The notes: generated from the letters alone by a model not told the origin. A stretch of DNA of 43,744 bases from DTBU01 sp964568845 (GCA_964568845.1 CAZMSC010000013.1:1-43744), one strand, 5' to 3'. Shown: positions 15,801 through 24,585, counted from the stretch's first letter. Numbers and translations are program-made.

Positions 15801-16935
15801 AAGCTACAGAATCCCGGTAGAGGAACCATTAGACCTGATAGAGGCATACTTTGAGGTTAAGAGAAGAGCGTTGGAAGCTATCCTCTCCTATGTTAAATCC
15901 AATGGGAAAGCCCACTTAGACTTCAAAAGTAATGATAGACGAAGACTTAGAGATGAATTACTGAAGGATTGGCGATACTCGAAGCACTACGTCGATTCAG
16001 CAATAAACTCAGTCATCGGACTGGTTAAGGGATGGATAACACTCTACAATAGAGGGAGAGCTGAGAAGCTCCCTGAGATAACGAAGCGGACGGTTTATAT
16101 CAAGAGCACGCTCTTCAGCTTAAAGAACGGGGTTTTAAAGATAAGCATTGAGCCGAATAAGAGGTATCTTGAAGTTGATTTAAACAGGTATTTTTGGATA
16201 CCTAAGGATTTTGATAGGATTGGAGGGTTGATCTTAACAGAGAGGGGGCTCATAATCACAGTCAAGAAGGAAGTTGAGCCTAAAGCAGATAAATGGGCTT
16301 CATTCGACGTAAACTTAACGAATGTAACAGCATTAATCAACGGAAGGATTGAGCGATATGATCTAAAGGAGCTCTACCACATCCATAGAGTCTATGAGGC
16401 TAAGCGTCAAAGAATACAGAGACTTTCAAAGTTCAAAGCTAAAGCTTCTAGGAAGTTATTGCAGAAGTATTCTAGTCGTGAAAGAAATAGGGCTAAAGAC
16501 TTCACACATAAGCTAACGACTGAGATAGCGAGAAAACTTAAAGAATCCAGCTCTGGAGCAATAATGGAGGGGCTTAAGGGGATAAAGCATAAGGTTCTAA
16601 ACGGATCTAGAAAGCAGAACAGGAAGCTCTCAAAATGGAACGCTAGAACATTCCACTCCATGTTGGAATACAAGCTTAAGTGGTTAGGCTTACCAGTAAG
16701 ATATGTTAATCCGAGAAACTCTTCTAAAACCTGCCCCCTCTGCTCCGGCTACCTAGTAGCCTATGAGGGCAGGTTGATGAGGTGTGAAAAATGCAGTCTT
16801 GTAATGGATAGAGACGTAGTAGCCGTTTTAAACCTTCAGATGCGGGGAGAAGGGTTCCCCCAAAGAGCCCTCGATGAGCTGATCGAGGGGGAAGGATTAA
16901 GTAGAGGTAACGAACCACCACTCATCTCTACTTAA
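15787..16935 (+). CDS. tnpB: TnpB RNA-guided nuclease with intact RuvC site
   Basis: A 382-residue TnpB. RuvC residues are all present: Asp in ASFDVNLTN, Glu in AIMEGLKGI and Asp in LVMDRDVVAVLNL. The zinc finger CPLC...CEKC sits between the second and third. The N-terminal half is the WED/REC-like region (RRALEAILSYVK). TnpB uses an RNA from the element's 3' end to cut DNA next to a short motif. I choose GTG at 15787 because GGTGAGG ends six bases upstream; GTG at 15775 is the longer alternative. No frameshift or premature stop is present, so the nuclease is probably functional. Hairpins overlap its 3' end. Confidence 0.9.
   Translation: MEAVKSYRIPVEEPLDLIEAYFEVKRRALEAILSYVKSNGKAHLDFKSNDRRRLRDELLKDWRYSKHYVDSAINSVIGLVKGWITLYNRGRAEKLPEITKRTVYIKSTLFSLKNGVLKISIEPNKRYLEVDLNRYFWIPKDFDRIGGLILTERGLIITVKKEVEPKADKWASFDVNLTNVTALINGRIERYDLKELYHIHRVYEAKRQRIQRLSKFKAKASRKLLQKYSSRERNRAKDFTHKLTTEIARKLKESSSGAIMEGLKGIKHKVLNGSRKQNRKLSKWNARTFHSMLEYKLKWLGLPVRYVNPRNSSKTCPLCSGYLVAYEGRLMRCEKCSLVMDRDVVAVLNLQMRGEGFPQRALDELIEGEGLSRGNEPPLIST
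16844..16935 (+). ncRNA. Candidate omega-RNA (reRNA) scaffold at tnpB 3' end
   Basis: Three stem-loops in a row: GGGGA/TCCCC (16844-16848 with 16856-16860), CCCTCGAT/ATCGAGGG (16868-16875 with 16882-16889, 6-base loop), and TTAAGTAGAG/CTCTACTTAA (16897-16906 with 16926-16935), the last ending on the tnpB stop codon. Guide RNAs of TnpB come from exactly this position, overlapping the gene's 3' end, with the guide copied from the flank just past the element end. The guide would therefore begin shortly after 16935. No transcription evidence is available. Confidence 0.5.
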
Positions 16936-17050
16936 CTCAGAACCCGATAAACACCATCTCACGAAGAACATCAGTCAACACTTAAAAATACAGTAGAACA
17001 GCAGTAGTAAACTTTTTAAGAACGAAATATTTCAAGAACTTTCGATAAAA

Positions 17051-18022
17051 ATGAAGACGTTAAAACTTAAACTCTACATGATTGGAACCATAACGTTTCT
17101 AGTGGCTCTGTCTACGCTATTCTTCACAATAATACTGAGCTTAGCTGGAGCGCCTCTACTGCTCTTAGCACCCATAGTTGTCATATTCAACTTGATCCAA
17201 TGGCTTATAGCGCCTTATATGATAGATGCATTATACGGCGTCCGAGAGGCATCTCCATATCAATATCCAAGGCTACACGAGATCGTTGAGAGGCTTAGCC
17301 GTAGATCAAATATAGCTAAGCCTAAAGTGATGATATCTCGAATACGCATACCTAACGCTTTCGCTTATGGTTCTCCTCTGACCGGGTCGAGGGTTGCAGT
17401 TACGGAGGGCCTCTTAGATGTTCTTGAAGAGGAGGAGGTTGAAGCTGTTATAGGGCATGAGCTGGGACATTTAAAGCATAAAGACGTACATGTAATGATG
17501 TTTGCCTCGGTTTTACCCGCAATATTCTACTACGTGGGTTATTCTCTTATGATGAGCGCATACTTCGGCGGATATGGCAGTAGAGATAGGAGAAATAACA
17601 CCGGTGCTTTAATATTAATAGGAATGCTATCCCTCGTCGTCTACTACATAGTTTCACTCGTAGTACTATATCTGAGCCGTTTAAGGGAATACTACGCAGA
17701 TGTGCATAGCACATCCATAGTGGAGGACGGCGCGAGAAAACTATCAGAGGCTTTAGCTAAAATAGTGACGTTTACGGGGAGGTACGCGGCTAGGAGGGGC
17801 TTAACGCCAGATGTAGGGGCATTTAAAGCACTATTCATATCCGACCCAGACACGGCGGCAAGAGATACCGCCTATTTAGCTAGATACGGTATCACGAGGG
17901 ATTCTGAACTAGTCAGATCAGTAGCTTCACGTGAAATAACCTGGTTTGAAAGGCTTATGGAAATATTCTCAACCCATCCAAACGTCGTTAAAAGGATTAG
18001 AGCGCTACTGGAATTGCAGTAA
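17051..18022 (+). CDS. htpX: HtpX-family membrane zinc metalloprotease (M48)
   Basis: A 323-residue integral membrane protease. Two hydrophobic helices at the N-terminus (about residues 11-33 and 36-56), the zinc site H136-E137-L-G-H140 in IGHELGHLKHKD, two further helices (about 152-170 and 186-207), then the third ligand Glu213 in REYYADVHS. Family members degrade misfolded membrane proteins on the cytoplasmic side. The ATG at 17051 starts right before the first helix. It is convergent with the small membrane protein gene (3-base gap) and lies just right of the IS element, whose insertion is close to its promoter. Confidence 0.93.
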   Translation: MKTLKLKLYMIGTITFLVALSTLFFTIILSLAGAPLLLLAPIVVIFNLIQWLIAPYMIDALYGVREASPYQYPRLHEIVERLSRRSNIAKPKVMISRIRIPNAFAYGSPLTGSRVAVTEGLLDVLEEEEVEAVIGHELGHLKHKDVHVMMFASVLPAIFYYVGYSLMMSAYFGGYGSRDRRNNTGALILIGMLSLVVYYIVSLVVLYLSRLREYYADVHSTSIVEDGARKLSEALAKIVTFTGRYAARRGLTPDVGAFKALFISDPDTAARDTAYLARYGITRDSELVRSVASREITWFERLMEIFSTHPNVVKRIRALLELQ

Positions 18023-18024
18023 AT

Positions 18025-18579
18025 TTATGATTCACCTTTTATTTGAGTTTTTTCTCCATGAAAATAACTGAGTAGTTTGCTTTTTGCAAAATTCAATATT
18101 GCGATTATAGGGCTTCCAGTAATGGGAATCACTGATAGCTGTAGAATATAGTCTAGACTGTAGGAATTCAGTAAATCATATATAGATATGTACGTGATAA
18201 CGCTTCCATCACTTCTTATACCAAGAACACCGCCAGATAATATTATTATTGAGGCCGTTAAGAGAAAAATCGTGAAGACTGTCAAATATATGGAGATTAG
18301 ACTATACATAAAATAGCAAACAATCCTGTACATTTCACCGCGTTTCTCAAGCTCAAACCACCTAGGTATCAGGAGGCTGCTCACACTGAAAATACAGCCT
18401 ACGACGGCCCCCGAAGCGATGGTTAGCATAAGGTTTGAGGGGTCGTAGTCTTTTAAAGGTTGAATCAGCGCCCAGAAAACGCCGCCAACCATATTGACCG
18501 TTAAAACTTTCAGGAAGATCTCCACCTCATCACTATAAGCTTTTAAACCGCGGTTTTTAGTATTGTCTGTACCGGTCAA
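18025..18579 (-). CDS. Hypothetical membrane protein, four predicted helices
   Basis: A 184-residue product I do not recognise. Hydrophobic segments lie at about residues 27-42, 49-70, 85-113 (long, may be kinked) and 142-163. The N-terminus is polar (TGTDNTKNRG) and the C-terminus is basic (AKSKLLSYFHGEKTQIKGES), so the C-terminus is probably cytoplasmic. No signal peptide or catalytic motif. The start is TTG at 18579; a downstream GTG in frame is possible. It is a single gene, convergent to htpX and divergent from the eL38-eL15 pair. Confidence 0.6.
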   Translation of the reverse strand: MTGTDNTKNRGLKAYSDEVEIFLKVLTVNMVGGVFWALIQPLKDYDPSNLMLTIASGAVVGCIFSVSSLLIPRWFELEKRGEMYRIVCYFMYSLISIYLTVFTIFLLTASIIILSGGVLGIRSDGSVITYISIYDLLNSYSLDYILQLSVIPITGSPIIAILNFAKSKLLSYFHGEKTQIKGES

Positions 18580-18634
18580 TATTACGAAATGTTTAAAACT
18601 CTACTTTTAACATTTAAGTTTTAAGGTGTCCTCT

Positions 18635-18832
18635 ATGCCTGAGGAAGTGTTCGATGTTGAAAAGTTTCTAGGGATTTCAGCAAGAGCATCCGAATGCCGC
18701 GTTAAGAAAATCAAGGATGGAGTTAAACTTAAACTTAGAACCAAGACGATGCTATACACGATTAAACTTCCAGCTGAGAAGGCTGAAGACGTTCTAAAGA
18801 GAATCAAATGTAAAATTGTAAGACTCGATTGA
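18635..18832 (+). CDS. rpl38e: Large ribosomal subunit protein eL38
   Basis: A 65-residue protein with the eL38 pattern: EEVFDVEKFL, then SECRVKKIKDGVKLKLRTK, YTIKLPAEKAEDVLKRIKC. The ATG at 18635 follows GGTG by six bases; a GTG at 18626 falls inside that ribosome-binding site. eL38 is a eukaryotic/TACK-Asgard ribosomal protein not present in euryarchaea. It is followed after 49 bases by eL15 on the same strand, forming a small ribosomal protein operon. Confidence 0.9.
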   Translation: MPEEVFDVEKFLGISARASECRVKKIKDGVKLKLRTKTMLYTIKLPAEKAEDVLKRIKCKIVRLD

Positions 18833-18881
18833 TGCGGCGGCAAAGTTTATGAGCATGAAAATACTCATTCAGAGGGGGATC

Positions 18882-19310
18882 ATGTACAGTGCACTTGCTG
18901 AGGCTTGGAGAGATCCTGGGAAATCCTATATAGCGGAGCTTATGCGGGAAAGAACTATAGTGTGGAGGAGACAGCCTACAGTTGTCCGTATAGATAAGCC
19001 GACTAAACTTCACACGGCTAGAAAGCTTGGTTATAAAGCCAAACCGGGCGTAATCGTTGTAAGGGTTAGAGTTAGAAAGGGGTCTGGTGAGAAGCCTAGA
19101 CCAAGTTCTGGACGTAGACCCAAAGCATTGGGTGTTGAAAAACTTAAGAGGGAGATAAGTAAGCAGAGGATCGCCGAGGAGAGAGTGGTAAAAAAGTATC
19201 CGAACTTGAAACTCGTGGGAAGTTACTACGTCTGGGAGGATGGAGTATATAAGTGGTATGAGTGCATATTATACGACCCTCAGATTCTCGGACAGTCGAA
19301 AACGACTTGA
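18882..19310 (+). CDS. rpl15e: Large ribosomal subunit protein eL15
   Basis: A 142-residue eL15: MYSALAEAWRDPGKSY start, RQPTVVRIDKPTKLHTARKLGYKAK (quoted parts fit the family's RNA-binding core), VVRVRVRKGSGEKPRPSSGR basic loop, and the C-terminal YPNLKLVGSYYVWEDGVYKWYE (as two segments). The ATG at 18882 has AGAGGGGGA upstream, and eL15 proteins begin at this methionine, so the longer ATG at 18849 is rejected. It is the second gene of the eL38-eL15 pair. Confidence 0.95.
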   Translation: MYSALAEAWRDPGKSYIAELMRERTIVWRRQPTVVRIDKPTKLHTARKLGYKAKPGVIVVRVRVRKGSGEKPRPSSGRRPKALGVEKLKREISKQRIAEERVVKKYPNLKLVGSYYVWEDGVYKWYECILYDPQILGQSKTT

Positions 19311-19323
19311 AAGTTAAACACAT

Positions 19324-19335
19324 TATTTAAATATT
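19324..19335 (+). promoter_or_regulatory. TATA box for the SIS-domain gene
   Basis: TATTTAAATATT centred about 38 bases before the ATG at 19367; a GGTGAT ribosome-binding site lies at 19356-19361, so the mRNA would have a very short leader. Confidence 0.4.
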
Positions 19336-19366
19336 GACTATTTTCAACTTTAGACGGTGATTTAAT

Positions 19367-20407
19367 ATGAGTTTGTTTCTAGAGGAGATGTTTGATCAAC
19401 CTAGAGCCGTCCGAGATACTACAGCATCGTACTTAAACGTTAGAGGAGAAGTTGAAGGCTTAGTTGAAAGATTGAGCAGGAGAGAGTTTAGAAGAATAAT
19501 AATGACTGGTATGGGAAATTCATACTACGCGCTTCTACCGTCATGGATTAAATTGAATAAAGCTGAATTCAACATTCAAATGGTTGAAACATCTGAACTC
19601 TTATACTATATGCTTGACGCCTTAAAGGGCTCTGTAACGGTTGTGGTTTCAAGGTCCGGTGAAACAGTTGAGGCGGTTAAACTTGCAGAGGCTGTGCCTA
19701 AGAGCACGTTCATAGTAGCTGTGACAGATAATCCGAAGAGCACTTTAGCCTCTAAGAGCAATCTAATAGTTCCCACCAAAGCCGGAGAAGAGCACTTAGC
19801 CGCTTCTAAGAGCCATTTAGCATTATTAACGGCATTACACATGCTGTCTGCAGACTTCGCAAGAGAAGATGTAGACTATGAAAGGGAGAAACTGTTGAAA
19901 GTGGCGGATATTATAGAGAATTATCAACGTAGAGGTTTGAACGAGAGCAAATATATAGGCGAAAGACTAGCTAAATGTAGTTCAATAGTAATCGTAAGCA
20001 GAGGGCCAACGGTTTCATCCGCATACACGGGAGCGCTGATCATGAAGGAGATGGCTAAAATCCACTGTGAGGGGTATTCCGCGGCGCAATTTAGACATGG
20101 ACCAATGGAGATACTCGGCCCAACAACAGGCGTCATAGTTATGTCTGGCCCTAAGGAGACAAGGAGGTTAAACGTTAAAATGGCTTCAGATGCAACAGAA
20201 ATCGGCTCGCCAACAGTTTTAATAGATTACGGCAAGGAAGGCCGCCTCGAAAACTGTATGCTGATTGAAGTCGATGAGCCTCCAGACAGCTACACCGATG
20301 CTTTAGTAGAGCTACCGCCAATATATGCTTTAACCTACCATATTGCTTTGGAGAGAAAAGCTCCTCTGAAATTTATTAAAACTGGTAAAGTGACATATGT
20401 CGAGTAG
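19367..20407 (+). CDS. SIS-domain sugar-phosphate isomerase/deaminase (GlmS-isomerase/GlmD-like)
   Basis: A 346-residue protein with two SIS domains and no glutaminase domain. It starts MSLFLEEMFDQPRAVRD, typical of the GlmS isomerase half, with GMGNSYYA and SRSGETVEAVKLAE in the first SIS domain and SAAQFRHGPMEILGP in the second. Lacking the glutamine amidotransferase domain it cannot be full GlmS; the archaeal relative is the SIS-type glucosamine-6-phosphate deaminase, or it could isomerise another amino-sugar phosphate. It duplicates the reaction expected of NagB at 2033. It is followed by a zinc-ribbon gene and aglB on the same strand. Confidence 0.8.
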   Translation: MSLFLEEMFDQPRAVRDTTASYLNVRGEVEGLVERLSRREFRRIIMTGMGNSYYALLPSWIKLNKAEFNIQMVETSELLYYMLDALKGSVTVVVSRSGETVEAVKLAEAVPKSTFIVAVTDNPKSTLASKSNLIVPTKAGEEHLAASKSHLALLTALHMLSADFAREDVDYEREKLLKVADIIENYQRRGLNESKYIGERLAKCSSIVIVSRGPTVSSAYTGALIMKEMAKIHCEGYSAAQFRHGPMEILGPTTGVIVMSGPKETRRLNVKMASDATEIGSPTVLIDYGKEGRLENCMLIEVDEPPDSYTDALVELPPIYALTYHIALERKAPLKFIKTGKVTYVE

Positions 20408-20448
20408 AGGACTAGTAAAAGTTTAATAGCAGTGATGGGAGTCTTTTC

Positions 20449-20634
20449 ATGATGCCTCAGAAGATCGTTTGTAGCAGTTGTAAACGCTTATTGTACTGCG
20501 GAGATGAATTAGTAAACCCTGAAGAAATAATCAACAAGTACAACCGCGTCTGCCCAGAGTGTAACAAACCTTTGACACTGAACCCTGAGAGAGTAGAGGT
20601 TAAGAAGATCCAGAGTGATAGACCCCCCAGGTAA
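20449..20634 (+). CDS. Small zinc-ribbon protein (61 aa)
   Basis: A short protein with two CxxC pairs: VCSSCKRLLYCGDEL and VCPECNKPLTL, spaced about 34 residues apart, so it probably folds round one zinc ion; an extra Cys (YCGDEL) is present. The C-terminus is basic with PPR. The ATG at 20449 has GGGAG six bases upstream. It lies 30 bases before aglB and is probably co-transcribed. Function unknown; RNA or protein binding is the common role of such ribbons. Confidence 0.75.
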   Translation: MMPQKIVCSSCKRLLYCGDELVNPEEIINKYNRVCPECNKPLTLNPERVEVKKIQSDRPPR

Positions 20635-20664
20635 ACCTCTGCATAAATTGCATGGAGGGATTTG

Positions 20665-22752
20665 ATGCTTCGAGATGGATTGACTAAATTAGGTGAACTT
20701 TTTAAAGTTTTTAGGAAATTTAAGATAACACGTGAAACCCTTAAAATTTCGATTGTTCTATCCACTTTATGCTTGATCCTTGTATCTGCATTTATCATAA
20801 GGGTGTTGCCGGCAAAATGGGGGGTTTACCTCCACGAATTCGACCCATACCTACAGTTTAGAGTGACCGAGAGGATAGTTGAAAAAGGATTTTTATCTTG
20901 GCTCAACTGGGTAGACTATAAGTCGTGGTATCCTAACGGTAGAGATATGACGAAGACAATATACCCAGGACTACCTATGACTGCCGCGTTTTTCTACATG
21001 ATTGCGGAAACATTTGGCGTATCGATGACCTTGTACGAGTTCCTATGCTATTTTCCAATAATAATGTCTGTTTTAACTTGCATAGCCATCTTCTTTCTAG
21101 GTAGAGACTATGGCGGTTTATCGGTGGCGTTACTATCTTCACTATTTATGGCTATCTGCCCAGCCTACATATCTAGGACACACTTAGGATGGTTTGATGA
21201 TGAGACTGTTGGAATATTCGCCTTGATTATACTATCTCTATTCTACGTTAGAGCTATGGATCCGGAGCGGGGACTTAAAAACTCCATAGCATATGCACTT
21301 TTAACCGGAGCGACATTGGGGTATCTATTTGCATCATGGGGTACGGCGAGGTATGCTCTAGGACTTTTAGCTCTTTCAACATTCTTCATAGTTTTAAGAG
21401 ACTACAGAGCAAAGTACGTGATCGCATATGGAGTAATGGTATGTAGCGGTTTATGTATAGCCGTTAACGTTCCGAGAGTTGGTTTAGGCATAATCAGAGA
21501 GATAACAGGCACAGCTGCACTGGGTCTTCTCATAGCCTTAGCCTATGGTCTTATCATCAAGAGGAGGGTCGAGAAGGTTAAAATGCGTCTAGCCGCTGTG
21601 GTCGCGTTCATAGCGGTTTCAGCCATAGCGTTATACGTAGCTTGGTCGTTGGGATACGTGACGGGAGTACCTACCAAATACTACGCTGTTTTAGAGCCTT
21701 TATACAGAGCACTTATACCTCTTATAGAGTCTGTTGGAGAACATAGACCTGCAACTTGGATAGGCTTTTTCACAAGCCTAGGTTTTCTAATAGTCTTAAT
21801 ACCGGTCTATGTGCTGATAGCTATTTATGAACTTGACAATAAACACATTTTCCTACTTATACAACTTCTAACAACCCTATATTCAGCGGCATCATACGTC
21901 AGACTCATGTTAATACTAGCAGCACCGGCATGTTTAGCAGGAGCATACAGCATTAGTAGAATCATTAAGTCTCTAATCAAGATGTCTGAAGTACAGCCTT
22001 CAAGAAGAAGAGAAATACCTCTCGGAAAAGAGTTGGTAGCGGTATTTAGCGTAATACTAGTCTCACTATCGATAGCTCCGCTCGTATACTTTGGCATACA
22101 GACAGCTGATAACCCTGTTACAATAGCATGTTCATCGGTTCCAGTTAACGAATTCAGAGGAGATTGGATTGAAGCCTTAAAATGGCTTAAAGAGAACGCC
22201 CCAGACGATTCAGTGGTGATGGCTTGGTGGGATTACGGGTATTGGATAACCATATTAAGCAATAAAACAACATTAGCAGATAATGCGACGTTAAATTCTA
22301 CCCAGATAGCTGTAATAGCACACACCTTCCTATCGCCGGAAGAAGAAGCGATACAGACGATGAAGCAGTATAACGTGAGCTACGTGGTAGTTTTCGTAGA
22401 CTTCGTCGTTAGAAGCTATGGAGGCTACTACTATTATCAACCGGAGGGATATGGTGAGGAAAACAAGTTCATATGGATGATCAGGATAGCGGGTTTAAAC
22501 GAAACCGAGTACATTCACAATGGAAACCCGACTGCAAAGTTCTCAGCATCCTTAATCGGAGAGCTAATACCCTTTAAATTCTACCCCCTTGATAGCGGAG
22601 GGATATTCTTAGGTCCAGTATTCTACGAATCTGATTATATAAAGCCTGTTTTCTACTCAAGCAGTCTAGCTTCAGGTGGATACAACGGCAGAGTTACAGG
22701 CGTAGTGATATACAGAGTTTACTATTCCTCTGATGATGGAGACAGAGTTTAG
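20665..22752 (+). CDS. aglB: Oligosaccharyltransferase AglB/STT3
   Basis: A 695-residue membrane enzyme that transfers lipid-linked glycan to Asn in N-x-S/T sequons outside the membrane. A short cytoplasmic start is followed by about 13 helices. First acidic motif HEFDPY (E58, D60), second motif FDDE (178-180), and WWDYGYW at 520-526 with DNATLN downstream. The soluble C-terminal domain is short (about 200 residues), like the compact archaeal AglB class. The ATG at 20665 has GGAGG five bases upstream. Giant surface proteins rich in sequons (31-36 kb) are likely clients. Confidence 0.95.
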   Translation: MLRDGLTKLGELFKVFRKFKITRETLKISIVLSTLCLILVSAFIIRVLPAKWGVYLHEFDPYLQFRVTERIVEKGFLSWLNWVDYKSWYPNGRDMTKTIYPGLPMTAAFFYMIAETFGVSMTLYEFLCYFPIIMSVLTCIAIFFLGRDYGGLSVALLSSLFMAICPAYISRTHLGWFDDETVGIFALIILSLFYVRAMDPERGLKNSIAYALLTGATLGYLFASWGTARYALGLLALSTFFIVLRDYRAKYVIAYGVMVCSGLCIAVNVPRVGLGIIREITGTAALGLLIALAYGLIIKRRVEKVKMRLAAVVAFIAVSAIALYVAWSLGYVTGVPTKYYAVLEPLYRALIPLIESVGEHRPATWIGFFTSLGFLIVLIPVYVLIAIYELDNKHIFLLIQLLTTLYSAASYVRLMLILAAPACLAGAYSISRIIKSLIKMSEVQPSRRREIPLGKELVAVFSVILVSLSIAPLVYFGIQTADNPVTIACSSVPVNEFRGDWIEALKWLKENAPDDSVVMAWWDYGYWITILSNKTTLADNATLNSTQIAVIAHTFLSPEEEAIQTMKQYNVSYVVVFVDFVVRSYGGYYYYQPEGYGEENKFIWMIRIAGLNETEYIHNGNPTAKFSASLIGELIPFKFYPLDSGGIFLGPVFYESDYIKPVFYSSSLASGGYNGRVTGVVIYRVYYSSDDGDRV

Positions 22753-22789
22753 ATTCTTTAATCCAACAAATGTTTTTCATACACTTAAC

Positions 22790-23566
22790 TCACAGCTCTG
22801 AAGCATACGTGTTGCAGTGCAAGGTGGAGGGCGTTAAAACTTTAAAAGCCTCAGCATACTCACAGCCAGCCTTCTCACCCATGAGCCTGAAGACAGACTT
22901 CAATAGGCTTATCATACCATCGGATAATTGAGAGGCATGCTCCATAATCGCTTTGAACTTTATGTCAATCCATTCGGTAATATCGACGTAAACGTTTGGC
23001 TTTTCACTCCAATAGTAAGCTATAAAGTTAGGAGTATGAGGCTCCAACCCGTTTAATAAGTCTACATGATTAACGTTTGGGAAGCCGCTTAAGAGAGAAG
23101 CCTCGGAGACGGCAATACCAGTAACCCTATGGTCAGGATGTGCTTCATAGCGAAGCCATGGATCTACTGTCAATACGACATCGGGTTTAAATCTTCTTAT
23201 GAGCGTTATCAATTTACTTCGAAGCTCCATTGTTTGTTCAAGCTCCGAATCTCTATAATTGAGCCATACAAGTTTAGATACTCCAAGTATTCTAGCGGCT
23301 GACTCCTGTTCTTTACGCCTGATGCCTGCGACGGATTCCCATGAAAGACTTCTCTCAGAGGTACCGGCTCCTCCGTCTGTAACAGTCACATATACTATTT
23401 GACAGCCGTTTCTCGCAAGTTTGACCATGGTTCCACCAGCAGCAATATCCGTATCGTCTGGATGCGGTTGAATTGAAAGTACGGTGTTACATTTTTCGAA
23501 GACTTTTTCGACGTTTGGTAGTAGAAGCCTTTTAATATTTTTCAACTCTAAGTCTGAAGCATTCAT
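22790..23566 (-). CDS. PIG-L/LmbE-family N-acetylglucosaminyl deacetylase
   Basis: A 258-residue zinc deacetylase. Zinc and catalytic motifs: IQPHPDDTDIAAGG near residue 32 and the HPDH pair in YEAHPDHRVTG. VTDGGAGTS and RRKEQESAARILGV are also family features. Relatives remove acetyl from GlcNAc in lipid-linked sugars, mycothiol-type precursors or, in Thermococcales, diacetylchitobiose. ATG at 23566. It is divergent from pcn. Together with NagB, the BadF-type kinase and the SIS enzyme it suggests handling of GlcNAc-containing glycans; the exact substrate is unknown. Confidence 0.88.
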   Translation of the reverse strand: MNASDLELKNIKRLLLPNVEKVFEKCNTVLSIQPHPDDTDIAAGGTMVKLARNGCQIVYVTVTDGGAGTSERSLSWESVAGIRRKEQESAARILGVSKLVWLNYRDSELEQTMELRSKLITLIRRFKPDVVLTVDPWLRYEAHPDHRVTGIAVSEASLLSGFPNVNHVDLLNGLEPHTPNFIAYYWSEKPNVYVDITEWIDIKFKAIMEHASQLSDGMISLLKSVFRLMGEKAGCEYAEAFKVLTPSTLHCNTYASEL

Positions 23567-23815
23567 AACTGATAAATTGTAAAATGGAGGAGGCTTTTAT
23601 GAATTGCTATGTAATAACCTGCAACGTTCATTGAAGACGCCTTAAAAATTATTAAAGTACGAAGCTATTTTAAAGAGAAAATACCGTTTAAACCGTGGCT
23701 GGAAAATTGAGTAAACATACGGCTTGTAAACATGTTTTTGACAAGGGTAATTGTAATAATCCTTATAATAGTCTTCATCCATTCTACTTTATGAACGTGG
23801 AGGTGTGGGGATTAT

Positions 23816-24562
23816 ATGGTTCTACGTTTGACAATGACTGAAGCTAAAACTCTGAGAAACATCCTTACATCACTTTCAGCATTGGTAGATGAAGCTTGTA
23901 TAATAGCTGATGAAGATGGGCTTAAAGTTAAAGCTATGGATCCGAGTCACGTAGCCATGGTGGATTTTGAGTGGAGTAAAAGCGCATTTGAAGAATTTGA
24001 ACTAGATAAACCTACGACTATAGGGTTAAACCTCGAAGAGGCTTTGAAGCTTCTGAGAAGAGCTGGTGATGAAAACCTCGAGTTAAATTTTGACGAATCC
24101 GTAGGTAAACTTGAGATGAACCTCACTGGAAGGTATAAGAGACGACTGGCCATACCGACTTTACAGCTTACAGGTGAGGAAATACCTCCGTTGAAGATTG
24201 AGTTTGATGTCGTAGCTAAGATAACTTCCAGCTGTCTCACTAAGACCGTTGCAGACGCCGCAACCATTAGCGATATATTGAAGTTTAAAGCTACCACCGA
24301 TAAGTTGGTTATGGAGGCTAGTGGAGAACTAGGGGAAATATCAGTCGAGCTTGATAAGACAAGCGAGGCTCTTCTAGACCTGCAGGTTAAACAACCCAGT
24401 AGTGCGAGCTACAGTCTAACGTTTTTAGAGGATATTGTTAAATCGGCGTCGAATCTAGCTGGAACCGTCGGCTTAGAATTTAGTACAGATAAACCTCTTA
24501 AGTTAAACTTTGATATTCTTCAAGGTAAACTCGTATACTACATAGCGCCGTATGTTGAGTAG
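23816..24562 (+). CDS. pcn: PCNA sliding clamp
   Basis: A 248-residue clamp with two repeated domains: KTLRNILTSLSALVDEACI, the DNA-facing KAMDPSHVAMVDF, the interdomain linker about residue 117-125 (LAIPTLQL), and C-terminal KLVYYIAPYVE. Only one PCNA is seen in the window. GGAGGTG lies about 11 bases before the ATG. The 250-base spacer upstream holds no firm gene. It leads the replication row pcn-priL-priS-gins51, all within 3.6 kb and mostly overlapping or a few bases apart. Confidence 0.96.
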   Translation: MVLRLTMTEAKTLRNILTSLSALVDEACIIADEDGLKVKAMDPSHVAMVDFEWSKSAFEEFELDKPTTIGLNLEEALKLLRRAGDENLELNFDESVGKLEMNLTGRYKRRLAIPTLQLTGEEIPPLKIEFDVVAKITSSCLTKTVADAATISDILKFKATTDKLVMEASGELGEISVELDKTSEALLDLQVKQPSSASYSLTFLEDIVKSASNLAGTVGLEFSTDKPLKLNFDILQGKLVYYIAPYVE

Positions 24563-24585
24563 TACGAGTGTTTGAAAGGGATCGC

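Larger units (their letters stand above)
15591..16935 (+). mobile_element. IS607-like element with HTH-only partner and TnpB
   Basis: Two overlapping genes, a MerR-type HTH protein and an RNA-guided TnpB nuclease, followed by three hairpins around the tnpB 3' end. The pair resembles IS607 (HTH-serine recombinase plus TnpB), but the serine recombinase catalytic domain is absent. No terminal inverted repeats are seen, as expected for this class, so the ends are not defined; the given limits are those of the coding part. It lies in the spacer between the OB-fold gene and htpX. Confidence 0.7.

Noticed and set aside
15540..16940. Terminal inverted repeats or target duplication of the insertion element
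   Set aside because: None found by eye on either flank; IS607/IS605 elements lack them, so the ends were left undefined.
23732..23794. A 20-residue hydrophobic frame just upstream of pcn
   Set aside because: Very short, AT-rich, made of Ile/Val/Leu codons, and no ribosome-binding site; likely chance in a promoter region.
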